Positions 31,535-42,757 of a stretch of 64,000 nucleotides of DNA are shown here, one piece after another (position 1 is the first letter of the stretch; each line of letters opens with the position of its first letter). Location of the stretch: contig NW_003101679.1 in the NCBI RefSeq assembly GCF_000003855.2, positions 4,177,393-4,241,392 on the forward strand. Reading direction: 5' to 3'. The stretch is from Blastomyces gilchristii SLH14081. Its lineage: Eukaryota; Ascomycota; Eurotiomycetes; Onygenales; Ajellomycetaceae. Made by a program: the position numbers and the translations under genes. The notes under the pieces were generated by a model, which worked only from the letters and a program-made list of their open reading frames with translations, had not been told where the DNA came from and searched no databases.

Positions 31535-33283
31535 TCAAGCCTTCATGGCGAATTTCTTCATATAGCGATAGTTAGCCATGTTGCGATCGACGGCGGAGCG
31601 GATGATTTTTGCTCCCTTCTCGCCGTACTTCTCACGCCACTCTTGGTCGAATTCGGCTTCGGTTTTGCGTGCTTTCTGCTTTAGTCGATAAAATAGAGTT
31701 GTCAGTCAGAAGAACCAATGGTATATACCCTGCTTGGTTTATATATATATGATATTTTGCAAGGCGGGGTTTAAATAATGAGAATAATAACAAGAAGAAG
31801 AAGAATAATAATAACAAAACCTACATGGCTTCTAGCTTTTAGTTCAGTTGAGCGGATGGCATCTTCGTGGAACCCTCTCCATTTCTCGAATGCCTCATTG
31901 GCAATTCGATGATCCTCCTCGGTATTCCAGGTCAGCATTTTGGGAGTGTAATCTATTCCGACGCTCTTGCAGTAGCGCTTGATTATGCCAGTAGGATCAT
32001 TCAGCAGATCGTCCGCATCAATGACACAAATCTCAGTTCTTTTATTATTTTCTGGTGCGGTGCTTCCATTGACGTCGTTACCGTTTGTGTAGGCTCCATT
32101 TGATGCGCCATTTGCAACCCCGTTTCCATTGGCATCATGCGGACCGACAAGCTGTATTTTGCGCAGGTAGTCGAAAACACGGCGGACCTCGTCGTAGCCC
32201 GCCTCAGATTCGTAAAAGTCGTAAAAGCCCGTGATGTCGTCCAACGGTGGGATCGTACATCGATAATAGGATGGGATGCTGTAATGGGGGTCACGGATCA
32301 AGAAAGTGAAATGGAACTTGGCAAGCAGTGCAGCCGGAACAACGGTCGGATTGTCGACCTCCGCAGGCGTATCATACGGATAAGGGGTGTTCTTATTGGC
32401 ATTGGAACTTGGTTCCACGGCCAACACACCCACGGGGTCGACAGCATTTCCATCCTCCGTGCCCACACCGCGTTTAATTCTCAGTAAGGAGGGAGCGATG
32501 CTGGCGGGCTTTCCGCTTGGGGGAACGAGGTAGTGAATGATGTCCTTGATAAAAAGGCGTTTTCCCTATAGTGCGGTAAGTATATAGTAATGGTTGAGTG
32601 CGCTGAGTGCGGGATGCACGCCATCTAGGTTCAACTGTGTTTGAGCGCATTATAGTAGGGCATGTGTCAAAGCTCTTGCGCTAAATACACGAAGGATCAA
32701 GGAGGACTTTTGGGAAATCAAACAGTTTCGGGGGAGGAAAAACGGCTTCTCGATATCGATGACATGGATGACCAAACATCGCAAGGGAGGATGGCGAGGA
32801 AGATAGTGACCCGTGGTATCGATAATAGGCTTCGACCGTGGGTTTATCCCCAGGTAAACAAGAAGCACCGAATCGCACCGAAAACAGTGAAATGATATAT
32901 TTGTGTAATGTAAAGAGGAGCAAGAAAAGGTAAGAACCAATTTTCTCAGGGACCAGAAAAAGGGTCAAACCTCAGATGCTTCGCTCTCAAGCCTGTCAAA
33001 TATTGACTGATATGTCGAACCGGCAAAGCCGCTTTCAATTCTAGCCTTCTCATCATCCTCGTATCTGCTGCTCAGCCTTTCCGGGCCAAAGTAGAACGCA
33101 TCCCCGAAGGGTTCATGGACACATTGGAGAGTATCACGACATTGCATGAAGACCTAGAGATTCAGGTTAGTTGCGAATTAGAACGTCCATGATGAAACTG
33201 GGGAGTAGTTCAAAAAATACTCTTTCGAAAGCTGTGGAGCATGCGCGAGGATGAGTCGCTACGAAGATTGGACGGTTCGACAT
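31535..33283 (-). CDS. Sulfotransferase-like P-loop protein
   Basis: Exons 33283-33221, 33153-32971, 32565-31825 and 31678-31535 join to 376 residues; introns are 67, 405 and 146 nt. The N-terminus contains the nucleotide-binding loop of the sulfotransferase fold, FVATHPRACSTAFERVFM (residues 7-24). Further family-like segments are FHFTFLIRDPHYSIPSYYRC, the low-complexity Asn/Gly insert (roughly NGNGVANGASNGAYTNGND), ICVIDADDLLNDP, and a basic C-terminal helix. Fungal proteins of this type are usually annotated as sulfotransferase or P-loop hydrolase domain proteins; sulfate transfer from PAPS is not proven and the acceptor is unknown. The 405-nt intron with a GTTTGA donor is the weakest junction, though frame and family alignment support it. 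Confidence 0.78.
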
Positions 33284-34842
33284 GTTTGAATGGCTGTAGT
33301 AGTATAGAAGTAGTTAAAAATTTAGAGGTGATAGGAGAACCTGGTCTGTCTTAGGGGATAGTGTAGAGACGAAATCGTGTAGTCGAGATCTTCTGCTGCG
33401 TACGATAGTGCTTGTCTATTGGCAACTAAACTTATGTAGTAGTTTCTCGTGGAGGATAAAAGAAGAATAGCAAATTTCACGGGGAATCGCGGGTATATAT
33501 GAAGTTGGTTTGAGCTTGATGAGATTAAGGTAGCGAGATGAGATGGCAGGATCGATGACGACAATGGAGCCGAATTGGACCGACTTATGTAGTTAACGTT
33601 ACGGATTTTATCCACTGTGAGGGACTGAGAGGCAAAGGCGTAAAAAAAAAAAACGGATGCGAGCTGCAAATCGCAGATTCATTTTATCATTCCCTGTTTG
33701 CAAGGAGAAGCAGGAATTTTTTGCATCCTTCACCATGAACGTCGCGCGACCCAGCAAATGCCAATCATTCGGCTTCACAAACCCCTCCCTCACCAATGCA
33801 AATCAAATGCCCCTCGTCCGTCCGTCCTGCACTCTGACCAACTGACCAGGGCGCCTGGATCCCGCCCTGGATTCCACCACCCACCCACGGTCGCGGAAGG
33901 GAGAGTTCATCTATAGAGCCTATGAGCGTCGCTGAAGAACTGGGCCTGCGTGAGGATTTTCAAGCCCAGAGCCACAGAAGCGTTGCCGAGCATTTCGCTG
34001 CCCTGACATCACATCTGCGAGCCACGATCCTTTGCGATTGGATATAAGGGCCCTATCCATCCTTGACACAACCGTATCACCATGGGCATTTTGAGGTTTT
34101 AAATCATGGAAAGGAAACCTAAACCTATCAAGAGATGTCCTGGCATATAAAACTCGGCTGTTCTGTCCTTTTGACGCGACAGCACTCTCGGACAGACGTT
34201 GGACTACACAGCTCTATTCCACTGCGCGGCATCTATGCTCCACAGTGAAACTGTGCGCAAGTGTTTGGTGTGTGAGATATCTGTTCCTCAAAGTTTCCCT
34301 CCAGCAAACATTTGAGACTGGGTGCTCCATATCCATGGCATGTTTCTATTTTTGAAAACGAAAGGGAACATCTTCTCATCATTTTTATTTATAATCAAAT
34401 ATAACAACAACCATGTAAGAAAAATAGATTAATTATATTAAGAATTATTTACAAATCAGCTTTCACACATACAAGCAGAATAATAATAATAAAATTTTAA
34501 AACAGAGAGTAAAATTTTTTTTATTAAAAGATTTATCAATCTACATAATAACTAAGTTAACGAAACCAATCGCCTCACGAGAGAAAACCATTTTGCATCT
34601 TTTCAATACATTTGTACTACCAGCCAGCAAACCTAAGTACAACCCCTTTCCCCCCGATAGAAAAAACAGGCATGACGGCTACAAATTCGCCCTGGAGCCC
34701 TCATGGGTCCGGGATGAGCGTCATTATTTTGCCCACGGATAGAAAGTGTCCGTGAAAAGTCGCATCTGTCGCACAAAGTTCTGCTCTTCGGCTGGATTCG
34801 AAATGCGATTGACTTTACTGTTCAGAGATTTAGTTGAATTTC
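33284..34842. other. Intergenic, AT-rich to the right
   Basis: No supported gene. From about 34373 to 34557 the sequence is very AT-rich and without CpG. Confidence 0.5.
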
Positions 34843-35217
34843 TCAAATTAGGGCGTGATATCCATACAATGTACCATTCTTAGCTCGGTGAACACGGTGA
34901 ACTTCGTGCTCTACTCTCTCAAAGTCTGGATCACTGAGCATATCTTTTTCAATATCCAGAACTATATGAAATGACCTCTGCTTCATCTCTGGGGGTTGGA
35001 AAGGTTCGATATGCGAGTGATGGATTCTTTGCGTGAGTTCATCGACAGGGCGTCCAGCAGATGCTAGATATGCCATGATAGCATGGTCAAACTCTGTTGG
35101 GTTACGACCATCGAATTCGTTCACACGAAGTCGTAAAATGACGCGCTTGGGATGTTTGGGAAAGCTTTCGAAAGTTGGCACAGCATCTACTGCTGATTCT
35201 CCAGATGTCTCCGGCAT
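34843..35217 (-). CDS. Hypothetical protein, 124 residues
   Basis: An intact ATG-started frame with coding-like composition: ESFPKHPKRVILRLRVNEFD, MAYLASAGRPVDELTQRIHH and FHIVLDIEKDMLSDPDFERV. It is acidic and hydrophilic, without signal peptide or membrane segment. I do not recognise a domain. It stands at the edge of the AT-rich repeat-like region, so it could be an orphan gene or part of a mobile element. No convincing extra exon was found. Confidence 0.42.
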   Translation of the reverse strand: MPETSGESAVDAVPTFESFPKHPKRVILRLRVNEFDGRNPTEFDHAIMAYLASAGRPVDELTQRIHHSHIEPFQPPEMKQRSFHIVLDIEKDMLSDPDFERVEHEVHRVHRAKNGTLYGYHALI

Positions 35218-38200
35218 AGTAGCTGCTCGATTGGCTACGGTGTAAGGTATGGATGGAGAACGGATAAATTCATTCAGCCTTTTCAGTGGTGAAAGCTAGT
35301 ACGGGAGTCTATATTGACAAATGTGTCAAATGGCTCTTTTCAGTGTAAAGGCTTAATTCCACACAAGCATCAAATGCTCGCGCCCCCTCTACCACTTTCA
35401 CTCTCTACCCCTACACCCCTCTTACCACCCCTTCCACCCCTTCCACTCCCTACCTCCTCTACCACCACCACCGCCTCTACTCCTTCTACTACTCTCTTCC
35501 ACTCTGTATCACCTCTATCACCATTATCAGATTGATCAGAGCTGTACAGACTGCAGAGTCAGCTATTCAATCTCATTCATGAATTCAAAGAGATGCACAT
35601 GACATCACATGAGATTTTATTACAGAGTATTTAGCAGTATATACTATAAACACAGAGATCAAAATGTGATAGAGATAGTAAGAGAGGAGTAGAGATAGTG
35701 AAAGTGATAGAAAAGACTGCAGAGCAGTAGAGATAGTGATGATGATAGAGAGGCTAGAGAGTGGAAAAGGTGATAGAGAGGGGTGATAGAGGCAGTAGTG
35801 ATGGTAGAGGGGGTAGAGGTGGTAAGAGAGTGAGTGGTAAGATGAGGTGGAAGTGATAGGGGGGGGGGGGGCTGCGGGGCGTTAGAGGCGGTGGTGGTGG
35901 TAGAGGTGGTAGTTACCAAGTAAAGATATACGGAGTATTGTAGATATAAATAGAATTAATCCCTGAAGAAGAAAAGAGAAGAGAAATATTCTCTCAGACT
36001 TCTTCAGTGCTGATTTATAGATACTTAGATATAAACCTTAATATAGGCCTGGATATGCTAGGATTAGGCCTCAGTTAATACCTGGCACTACAAAAGTGAT
36101 CCTTTATCTAGCCTCGAATAAATATGTGTGATCAACGGTGTCACCATTACCAGGCTTGCGACCACCTCTATGCCTATGATTACCAGCGATGCAACGCAGC
36201 ATTCGCCCGTCCAAACCAGACGCTATGTGTTCCCCCGAGCGGATATCTTAGAGATCTTCCAAGAGTTCTTGATATTCAAGACCAGGACCTTCCTGGGTTA
36301 TGTCCTGTTTGTGCAGGCGTTTCTCCTCCAAGTTCTCAGCACTCTCAGTACTGAATCAGTCGTACTGTCCAATGCGTCAGTATTTCACAATCAGCTCCTT
36401 TCCAGCATTATTCTGATCAAAGAACTAGGAGACTGTTGACCGTTGTTCCTGTCGCAGAGTCTGGAAATATGAGGAGAATGAATATGGTCTCTAGTGTACT
36501 ATGTTTCCCTGGTTGCTTTGGATTAAACCTTCTGGGGATATACAGTTTAAAAAGCGGTTCCCACCAATGGTATATAGTTAGAGAGGCCTTATTATCCTGT
36601 ACGTCCAGAGAATATAAAGAAACATGTGGGAGACTTGTGGCTCGGCTGTACACCATTTTCCTCCATGCCCAGCACGAGGATAAGGTTGTTTCTGTGGAGG
36701 GAGTTTACTGATGATGGATTAGTTTGAGAGGTGAAAGGGGGGATACTATTCAGCAAACTTTTATTACATCACGGTTTGGTGTAATGCTTCCTTTCAAGAA
36801 CGAACGATGATAATTTTCCCCTTGACCAATTTACCTTGACATAGTGTTTGAAAGTTGAGTTAAGCTGAAAATTGGATTGATTTCCAATACAGGCAACGGT
36901 TGGTTTACCAAACCTGCCAGAGTTCGTTGTATTTAGTGCAAGCTCCCAGGTGATGAAGTCTCCATGGGAGGTCATATATGATGTATATATTCCCATTGGG
37001 TACCTTATTCCAGCTCTCTAGCAGCTAGCCGTGACACCTCTACTACACCCGTCTATTTCCCTCAGCAAGCGTTTCAACTATCTGCACTATTGCCGCAGGC
37101 GGAATCATGTGCATGTTCATCTTCATTCACTCTCTTTATTTTCTTGCTCCACTGCAGAGCTCCATTTCAGTCTTTGTAGATTGAATAAAACTCCCATTAT
37201 CAAATATTAAAATACAGTCAAAATGAAAAGTAAGCTCTGTAAAATATAGAAAGATGTTATTTTCTTTTATATTTCAGATGAAAATTGAATATTACTAGTT
37301 CAGATTTTATTTAAGCAGAATTAATCATGATTTTGAATTAACTCTCAATTAAAGCAAATGTTGGAGTGGCAATAAAATACTCAATGCGTGTTTTTAGTTA
37401 AGATCCGAAAGATCCGAAAGATCAGAAAAAAAAGGAATGAGTGTAGAATGAAAGAAGAGCAATGAGAACATCAACACACAGTAAGGGGAAAAAGAATTTA
37501 GAAATAAGAAAGAGATGAACTCGACAGGCGAGATAAAAATCAATGTATGTACCCAGATGTACAGATAGGAAAAAAGGCTATTCGGAAAATTCAGAACTCG
37601 AATGATCGATTGAAACAATGGATGTAGACCCCAATATCCAGCACTTGGTATGAGGAATTTCAAACTACCCGACACGATACCTCACCACTCTATTAATATC
37701 AATTGTTATAAAATGGGCAATATGGGCATTTGTAGATAAGATAAGATAGAAAAGCGGCAAGATGGGGGGGGGGAATGGGAAGTAAGAAAGAAGAAAGAAT
37801 TGAAGTAAATTTTAGTTGCCTCTTTTTTTTTTTCTTTTTTTTATTTTTTTTAATTTTTTTTGCGTTGTGCAGGAGAAAACGAAAGGATGTGCATCATCAT
37901 CAATCAGTGGGCAGTGGAATCAAGAATCAATAAGCCAGTTAGTCAATTAATCGATCAATCAATCAGTCGTGCGTATGTTAGCCAATGAATGAATTAATCC
38001 TTCGGTGCTGTGAGCCATTTGAGCAGAAAGGATCGGGATAGGGACATGGCTTTGCCAGCCTGAGAAATATATATAGATATATTCCGGCGATGAAAATTGG
38101 CCTGTGTGGCAGTTGACTTCCCATTACCCACCTAGTTTTGATGCAAATCAAGCACCGAAAACACAGGAGGTTTAGGAGGGCATTGGGGCGTGTTTTAGTG

Positions 38201-38421
38201 CTTTAGGTTTTGGGTTTGTTTTTGTGCTTTTAGGACTCTATTATAAGTTCCATCAAATGATTAATTATCTCATGGTGATATGTGCAGGGGGCGAAATAGA
38301 AAGAAAAGAAAATAGATGATAGTTTCTTTTTCTCCTACTCGAGGGGAAAGAGCAATGGCAAGCAAAATGGGGGAGGATAACAACCCCAAAAGAAACGGAA
38401 GAATAATTGAGTTTATCCGGG
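35218..38421. other. AT-rich, low-complexity and repeat-like interval
   Basis: No supported gene in 3.2 kb. It contains a polypyrimidine block (about 35380-35535) and a polypurine block (about 35640-35915) that are partly inverted copies, a 12- to 13-nt G run near 35858, CpG-free patches (about 35480-35870 and 37103-37385), and an LTR-like stretch (about 35920-36105). Open frames at 36124-36711 are interrupted and unrecognised. Confidence 0.5.
35443..35913. repeat. Imperfect inverted repeat of purine/pyrimidine-rich sequence
   Basis: The left arm near 35443-35475 (CTACCACCACCACCGCCTC core) is the near-exact reverse complement of the right arm near 35883-35913 (GAGGCGGTGGTGGTGGTAG core). Each arm sits in a long strand-asymmetric block, pyrimidines on the left and purines on the right. 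Confidence 0.75.
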
Positions 38422-40008
38422 TCAGTCGTATTGGAAGAGAACACTGATACTTTCCCCGTGGTGGACACGACGTATAGCCTATAGCAAATGAGAAAAAAGT
38501 CCTTGTTAAAAAACGCAATTGCTAAAAGTAAAAGTAAGAGTTGGAAAGAGCCAGAACGCACCTCAGCAAATACATGGCCAACCTCGAGTACTTCCAATTT
38601 TGGGCAACGAATTCGGTGTTCGTCTTGCGCCACACTGTTTGTAACGACCACCTTATCCAGTGCGCTAGCATTGATTCGCTCAATAGCGTCTCCGCTAAGG
38701 ATTCCGTGTGTGACAAGCGCATATACCCGCGAAGCGCCTTCTTTCTTCAGAAGTTTTGCGGCCCGCGTGATAGTATTAGAAGTATCCGCAAGATCGTCAA
38801 TCAGGATGGCAGTTCGATCTTTGACATCACCCACTAGCATCATGGTTGCGTTCTGGCGGTCTGTGATTCTGGTTGGGCGACGTTCCTGTTCGTATCCAGA
38901 GGGGAGTAGACAGGTGAAATTGTTAGTCTGTATCAACAACGTTCGTCCAAAGGAAGGAATGAAGAGGAAAATAAAAGCAAAACGCTGGGAAAATATATAT
39001 ATATTAATCTGGATATACCTTATGAATCAATGCAAAGTCCATTCCAAGCGAGTCAGCTATCGCGGTGGCCCGTTTCGCTCCTCCAGCGTCAGGGCTGACG
39101 ATAATGCTTGACTTGTAATTCGGGATATTCTCCGTGATATATTTCTTTAACAATGGTCGACCGTAAAGATTATCAACCGGGATATCAAAGAACCCTTGGT
39201 ACTGGGGATCATGCAAGTCCATAGTGATAATGTGATCTGCGCCAGCACATGTGAGGAGGTCCGCCACGAGGGTGCCCGCCTGGGCAACCCACTGTCGGTA
39301 TCCGGGACGTGGGTGGAAAGCGCTAAGTTTCGACGAATTCGACGCTACACTCGCGATCTCATCGTTGTTCACAATGCCGTTGGTTGGAGGTATAATAGTA
39401 GAATTCCGATTTCGATTGCTCGTATCCGACTTGGTGGAGTCCGTTGTGTCGCTGCGCTTTAGCGGCCCGTTGGCGTAATGGCCAAAACGGGCCTTCTGAG
39501 GGCTACCGCTGGAAGACATTTCATGCTGCTCAATCTGGACCTGGGTGAGTCCCCTTTGTAAACCATCGATGCCATTTACCAGGCCCATGCTTTCGGATTT
39601 TCCAGCATGCGGGGTCGGTGGCGTGCTCTCGAATGTGTAATTAGGAGTGGTATCGGATCTGGGGATGGAAGACTTGACGAGGGGAGCACCAGTCTTGTTG
39701 TAGGGGATATCGCTCTGACGGGAGTAAGGAAACAGAGGGAGAACAGCTGTAACTCTTTTTGCGGAAGCAGTTTTGCAAGCTGAAATGATGACTAGGAGCT
39801 CCATCAAGTGGTCGTTGACCTTGCCTCCACCTGACTGAATAATATACACATCCTTGCCACGTACAGACTCGTTGATTTCCACTCGAGTTTCGCCGACGGA
39901 GAATTTCGACAGCAGCACATTGGCCATCGGAATGCCGAGGTGCTCACATATCGTCTTATTAAGATGTGGATGGGACGAGCCTCCGAGCACAATAATATTC
40001 CTAACCAT
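38422..40008 (-). CDS. Ribose-phosphate pyrophosphokinase (PRPP synthetase) with large insert
   Basis: Exons 40008-39019, 38885-38562 and 38478-38422 give 456 residues. The enzyme makes PRPP from ribose-5-phosphate and ATP for nucleotide, His and Trp synthesis. Visible motifs are the N-terminal FSVGETRVEINESVRGKDVY, LPLFPYSRQ, MDLHDPQYQGFFDIPVDNL (about 263-281), IIVSPDAGGAKRAT (302-315), and after the first intron RTRIT-like text and VGDVKDRTAILIDDLADTSN, the PRPP-binding site. The C-terminus is SISVLFQYD. An insert of about 130 residues (about 105-236), rich in Ser, Thr and Asn, replaces the short catalytic-flexible-loop region after FPYSRQ. Yeast Prs1 and Prs5 also carry non-homologous inserts, so this is probably such a paralog acting in a hetero-oligomer. 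The frame opens earlier at a GTG, but ATG 40008 fits the family start. Confidence 0.93.
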
Positions 40009-41286
40009 GTTGGATGCCACGATTATCGGTTACCATCGAGAGAAGGAGTGAGAAATCGATATATGATCAATTAAAAAGAGGGCGAATAGAAGTGAGGGTC
40101 GTGGGGCGGCCGGGTAGGAGGAAAATGGTTGTTTATATGTGAACCGACACAAAACAGCCTGAAGGTGAAGACGATATTTTCTGCTAGCCGATCCTTCAAT
40201 GGCTGATAATGGGGAAGGGGCCGACCTTCGGGACAAGCAAGGGCTAGGAGGCGAGCAGGACGAACTAATTCATGGTGGACAGGCAGCGAGAAAGGATCAA
40301 GAGGGCATGATGAGAAGTTTTAGCACATTTGACGGGAGAGATAGACGGAGAGAGATTTCGAAGAGTCGGGGAGACTTGAAGGAAAAAATGACCCAAATCG
40401 GTTGGCTGGGTGGATCTCCTGCTCCAACCACGGCGGCTGGATGGAACCAAGGTTGCTGGGCTCAATCAATGACACCAAAAGCACGAAAAATCCAAAAATC
40501 CGAAAAAAGTAAATCTTTCTTAAAAAAAAATCCAAAAGTTCGGTCGGCAAAAACTCAGGTCACGGGATCTGGCCGGGCCCCGCAGTGGTCGCTGAGGTAA
40601 GCACCGGTTTCCCCCGCACTTCCCTAGCTGGCTGAGATCCAAGAGAGATGAAAAAGTGCCGAATACAAGGGAGAGAGAAAAGTGAGACAAGTGAAAAAAG
40701 TGACATGGAAGACGTAGTGATATTAATCACATACACACAGAGGAATGAACCACCACACCCTAGTGGTATGGCAAACAAAAAACAGGCTAGAGACACAAAT
40801 GCTGTACTCTCCAGAACAAACCCTCGTTTACCAGAGATCGGAAGCAAACAGGTAAAGCTGATACCTAGAGAGAGAGCAGCAACAGATCGTGATCATATTT
40901 GCCTGAACGGCGTATATTCCCCCTCTCGCCTCTATCTGTTTCGTATCAAGTTACCTAACCAGTGTAGGCATGTCCATAGGTGGTATCCTCTCCTCCTCCC
41001 GGTTAGATACATGAAACCAGTGTCATGGTTCTCAGAGAAGGAGGGGGGGCGGGTATACCCTCGAGTGTCACCAGAGGTCAAAGGACATTGATCATATCTG
41101 GTCAGAAAGCAACAGCAATCAATCATCATGGTTTCAGATTGGCCTTGTTTGTTACTGGGCCCAACTCGAATAGGCGAATTTCCCGCATCCAAGGTCTCCA
41201 TTAGGTCCAAACGAGCCCGTAGGGGAAAATCTAATATACAAAAAGCCTACGCGCTGCGCAGAACAGAATGCAATCATCATGAAATG
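40009..41286. other. Intergenic region upstream of PRPP synthetase
   Basis: Promoter and leader of the PRPP synthetase gene on the left and the 3' flank of the Hub1-like gene on the right. Overlapping short frames (40199-41472) lack any domain. No gene seen. Confidence 0.5.
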
Positions 41287-42326
41287 CTAATCTCCCGTGT
41301 CCACTTCCCTATTTCAGAAAATATTGTCAGTTATACGTCGTCAAGCCAAGGCAGCACAGCTGTCCCACGTGCTTGCGGGACAAAAGCAGAAGCAAACATC
41401 GAAGGACAAATAAAAATAAAACTTACAAGTCAAGCTGCACCCCGTTGCCGACCCCGTAGTCCTCCAATGTAAGCTGATCCTTGAAGGGTCTTTCGCCTTG
41501 TCTTTTAAGGAGGATTTCATGGGGTTCTCGTCCGATGCGTGCGGCAACCTGAGCTTTAAACAGTCCTATATATGTAAAAACGAAAAAAAGAACAGATAGT
41601 TAGTTAAAACGAAATAAAAAAAGTAAGGGAAAAAATGGAAAACACCGAACAAATCCGGCATTCGAAAATGAATCATCCCCCTCCATCATCCCACACCCCA
41701 CCGCACCCCACGGCCCAATCCGAATTGCAAATGGGGGAACGCGGCTTACGGATTGGATCTGATGCAAGACACGGAATAGCTGCTTTCGTGCCCAATCTGT
41801 CATTCACGTTGACAATTATCATAGGTTCCGTCGGCGCCGAAACAGCTGCAGCCTTCTTGTCTTTCTCCCTTTTCTCCCTCTTCTTTCCCTTTCTATCCTG
41901 TTCCTCGCGTCTGTCGCCAGTACTACTCGCTGGTGCAGTAGTAGTATCAGTTGCCCTGTATCTACTATCCCTGTAGCTGTTGTTACCGTCATATCTTCTC
42001 CTGTCCCCGTCCGGGTCGAAATCTCTGTTTCTATCCCGTCTGCCACCTCGAGTAGGTGATCTGGTGCGGTCTCCTCCTCCTTCTCTTTCTCTCTCTCTTT
42101 CATTTCCCCTTTCTGTGTCTCTGTATCCCCGTTCTAAACCCCTTTGCTCGTCTACCCGCCTGTCATCATCTGTCCGACGCTTTTGCTTCCAGCGAAATCC
42201 GCCTTCGCGACGCCTAGGCCTATCTCGGTCTCCGTCTCCGTCTCCGTCGCCTCTCCGTCGCGGGGATCTGCTTCGCCTCCTATCTTCTTGCCATGGCGAT
42301 GGTGATCTTGAATACGAACGAGGCAT
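41287..42326 (-). CDS. SR-rich protein with Hub1/UBL5-like ubiquitin fold
   Basis: Exons 42326-41750, 41565-41427 and 41308-41287 give 245 residues; introns are 184 and 118 nt. Residues 1-155 are an Arg/Ser/Asp/Glu-rich disordered region with SRSPSP and RSRSPRRR motifs, like splicing-factor RS domains. Residues about 170-245 form a ubiquitin-like domain: MIIVNVNDRLGTKAAIPCLA, RLFKAQVAARIGREPHEILL, KDQLTLEDYGVGNGVQLDLE. The NDRLG motif and the LxDYxVxxGxxLxL ending resemble Hub1/UBL5, a non-conjugated ubiquitin-like modifier of the spliceosome. A role in pre-mRNA splicing is therefore inferred. The last exon is only 22 nt and encodes the final residues EVDTGD. The gene is divergent from PIG-H, 431 bp apart. 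Confidence 0.85.
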
Positions 42327-42757
42327 GTTTTAAATCAGGATTATGGGGTTAATAATGTAGACAAAAATAGATAGACAATACCAAAGACCATCAATAAGAG
42401 AGCTGAGAAGGGTAAGAGGGGGGAAAGCAGCGGTGGATTGGGATCTCAAACGTGTGTTCTGTAAAAATGGGTGGTGATTTTGCAAACAGAGAATCGCCTT
42501 GTGAACGTGTCTAGGTCTCAGCAAATCATAGGACAAGGCAGGTCATTCCGGGAGTGTTGAAGAAAACATTGCTTGTTTGTTTTCGGGACGCGCTGAATAG
42601 AAGCCTTGGTCGGTCGGGACACGCCTAATGTCACGTGATCTGGAGCTCCTTGGAAGCTCTCGCCCGAAACTTTCAAACCAGTGCGAATCTTGATGGATAG
42701 ATTCATGGATAGAACCACATCCACATCTACACTTCTAGAGTATCATAAGCCTGCTCG
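42327..42757. promoter_or_regulatory. Bidirectional promoter region, Hub1-like / PIG-H
   Basis: Only 431 bp separate the divergent start codons, so both promoters lie here. No specific elements were identified. Confidence 0.5.

Noticed and set aside
32650..32968. Frames of 95-96 codons on the minus strand
   Set aside because: They lie inside the 405-nt intron of the sulfotransferase-like gene; the spliced product gives the better family match.
36124..36711. Possible Gag or Cys-rich protein frames
   Set aside because: Three short frames in different registers with no zinc knuckle or protease/RT motif; kept only as context for the LTR-like observation.
38488..39111. 207-codon plus-strand frame
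   Set aside because: Antisense shadow of PRPP synthetase exons, which carry clear family motifs.
41980..42333. Ser/Leu/Arg-rich plus-strand frame
   Set aside because: Antisense of the RS-rich exon of the Hub1-like gene.
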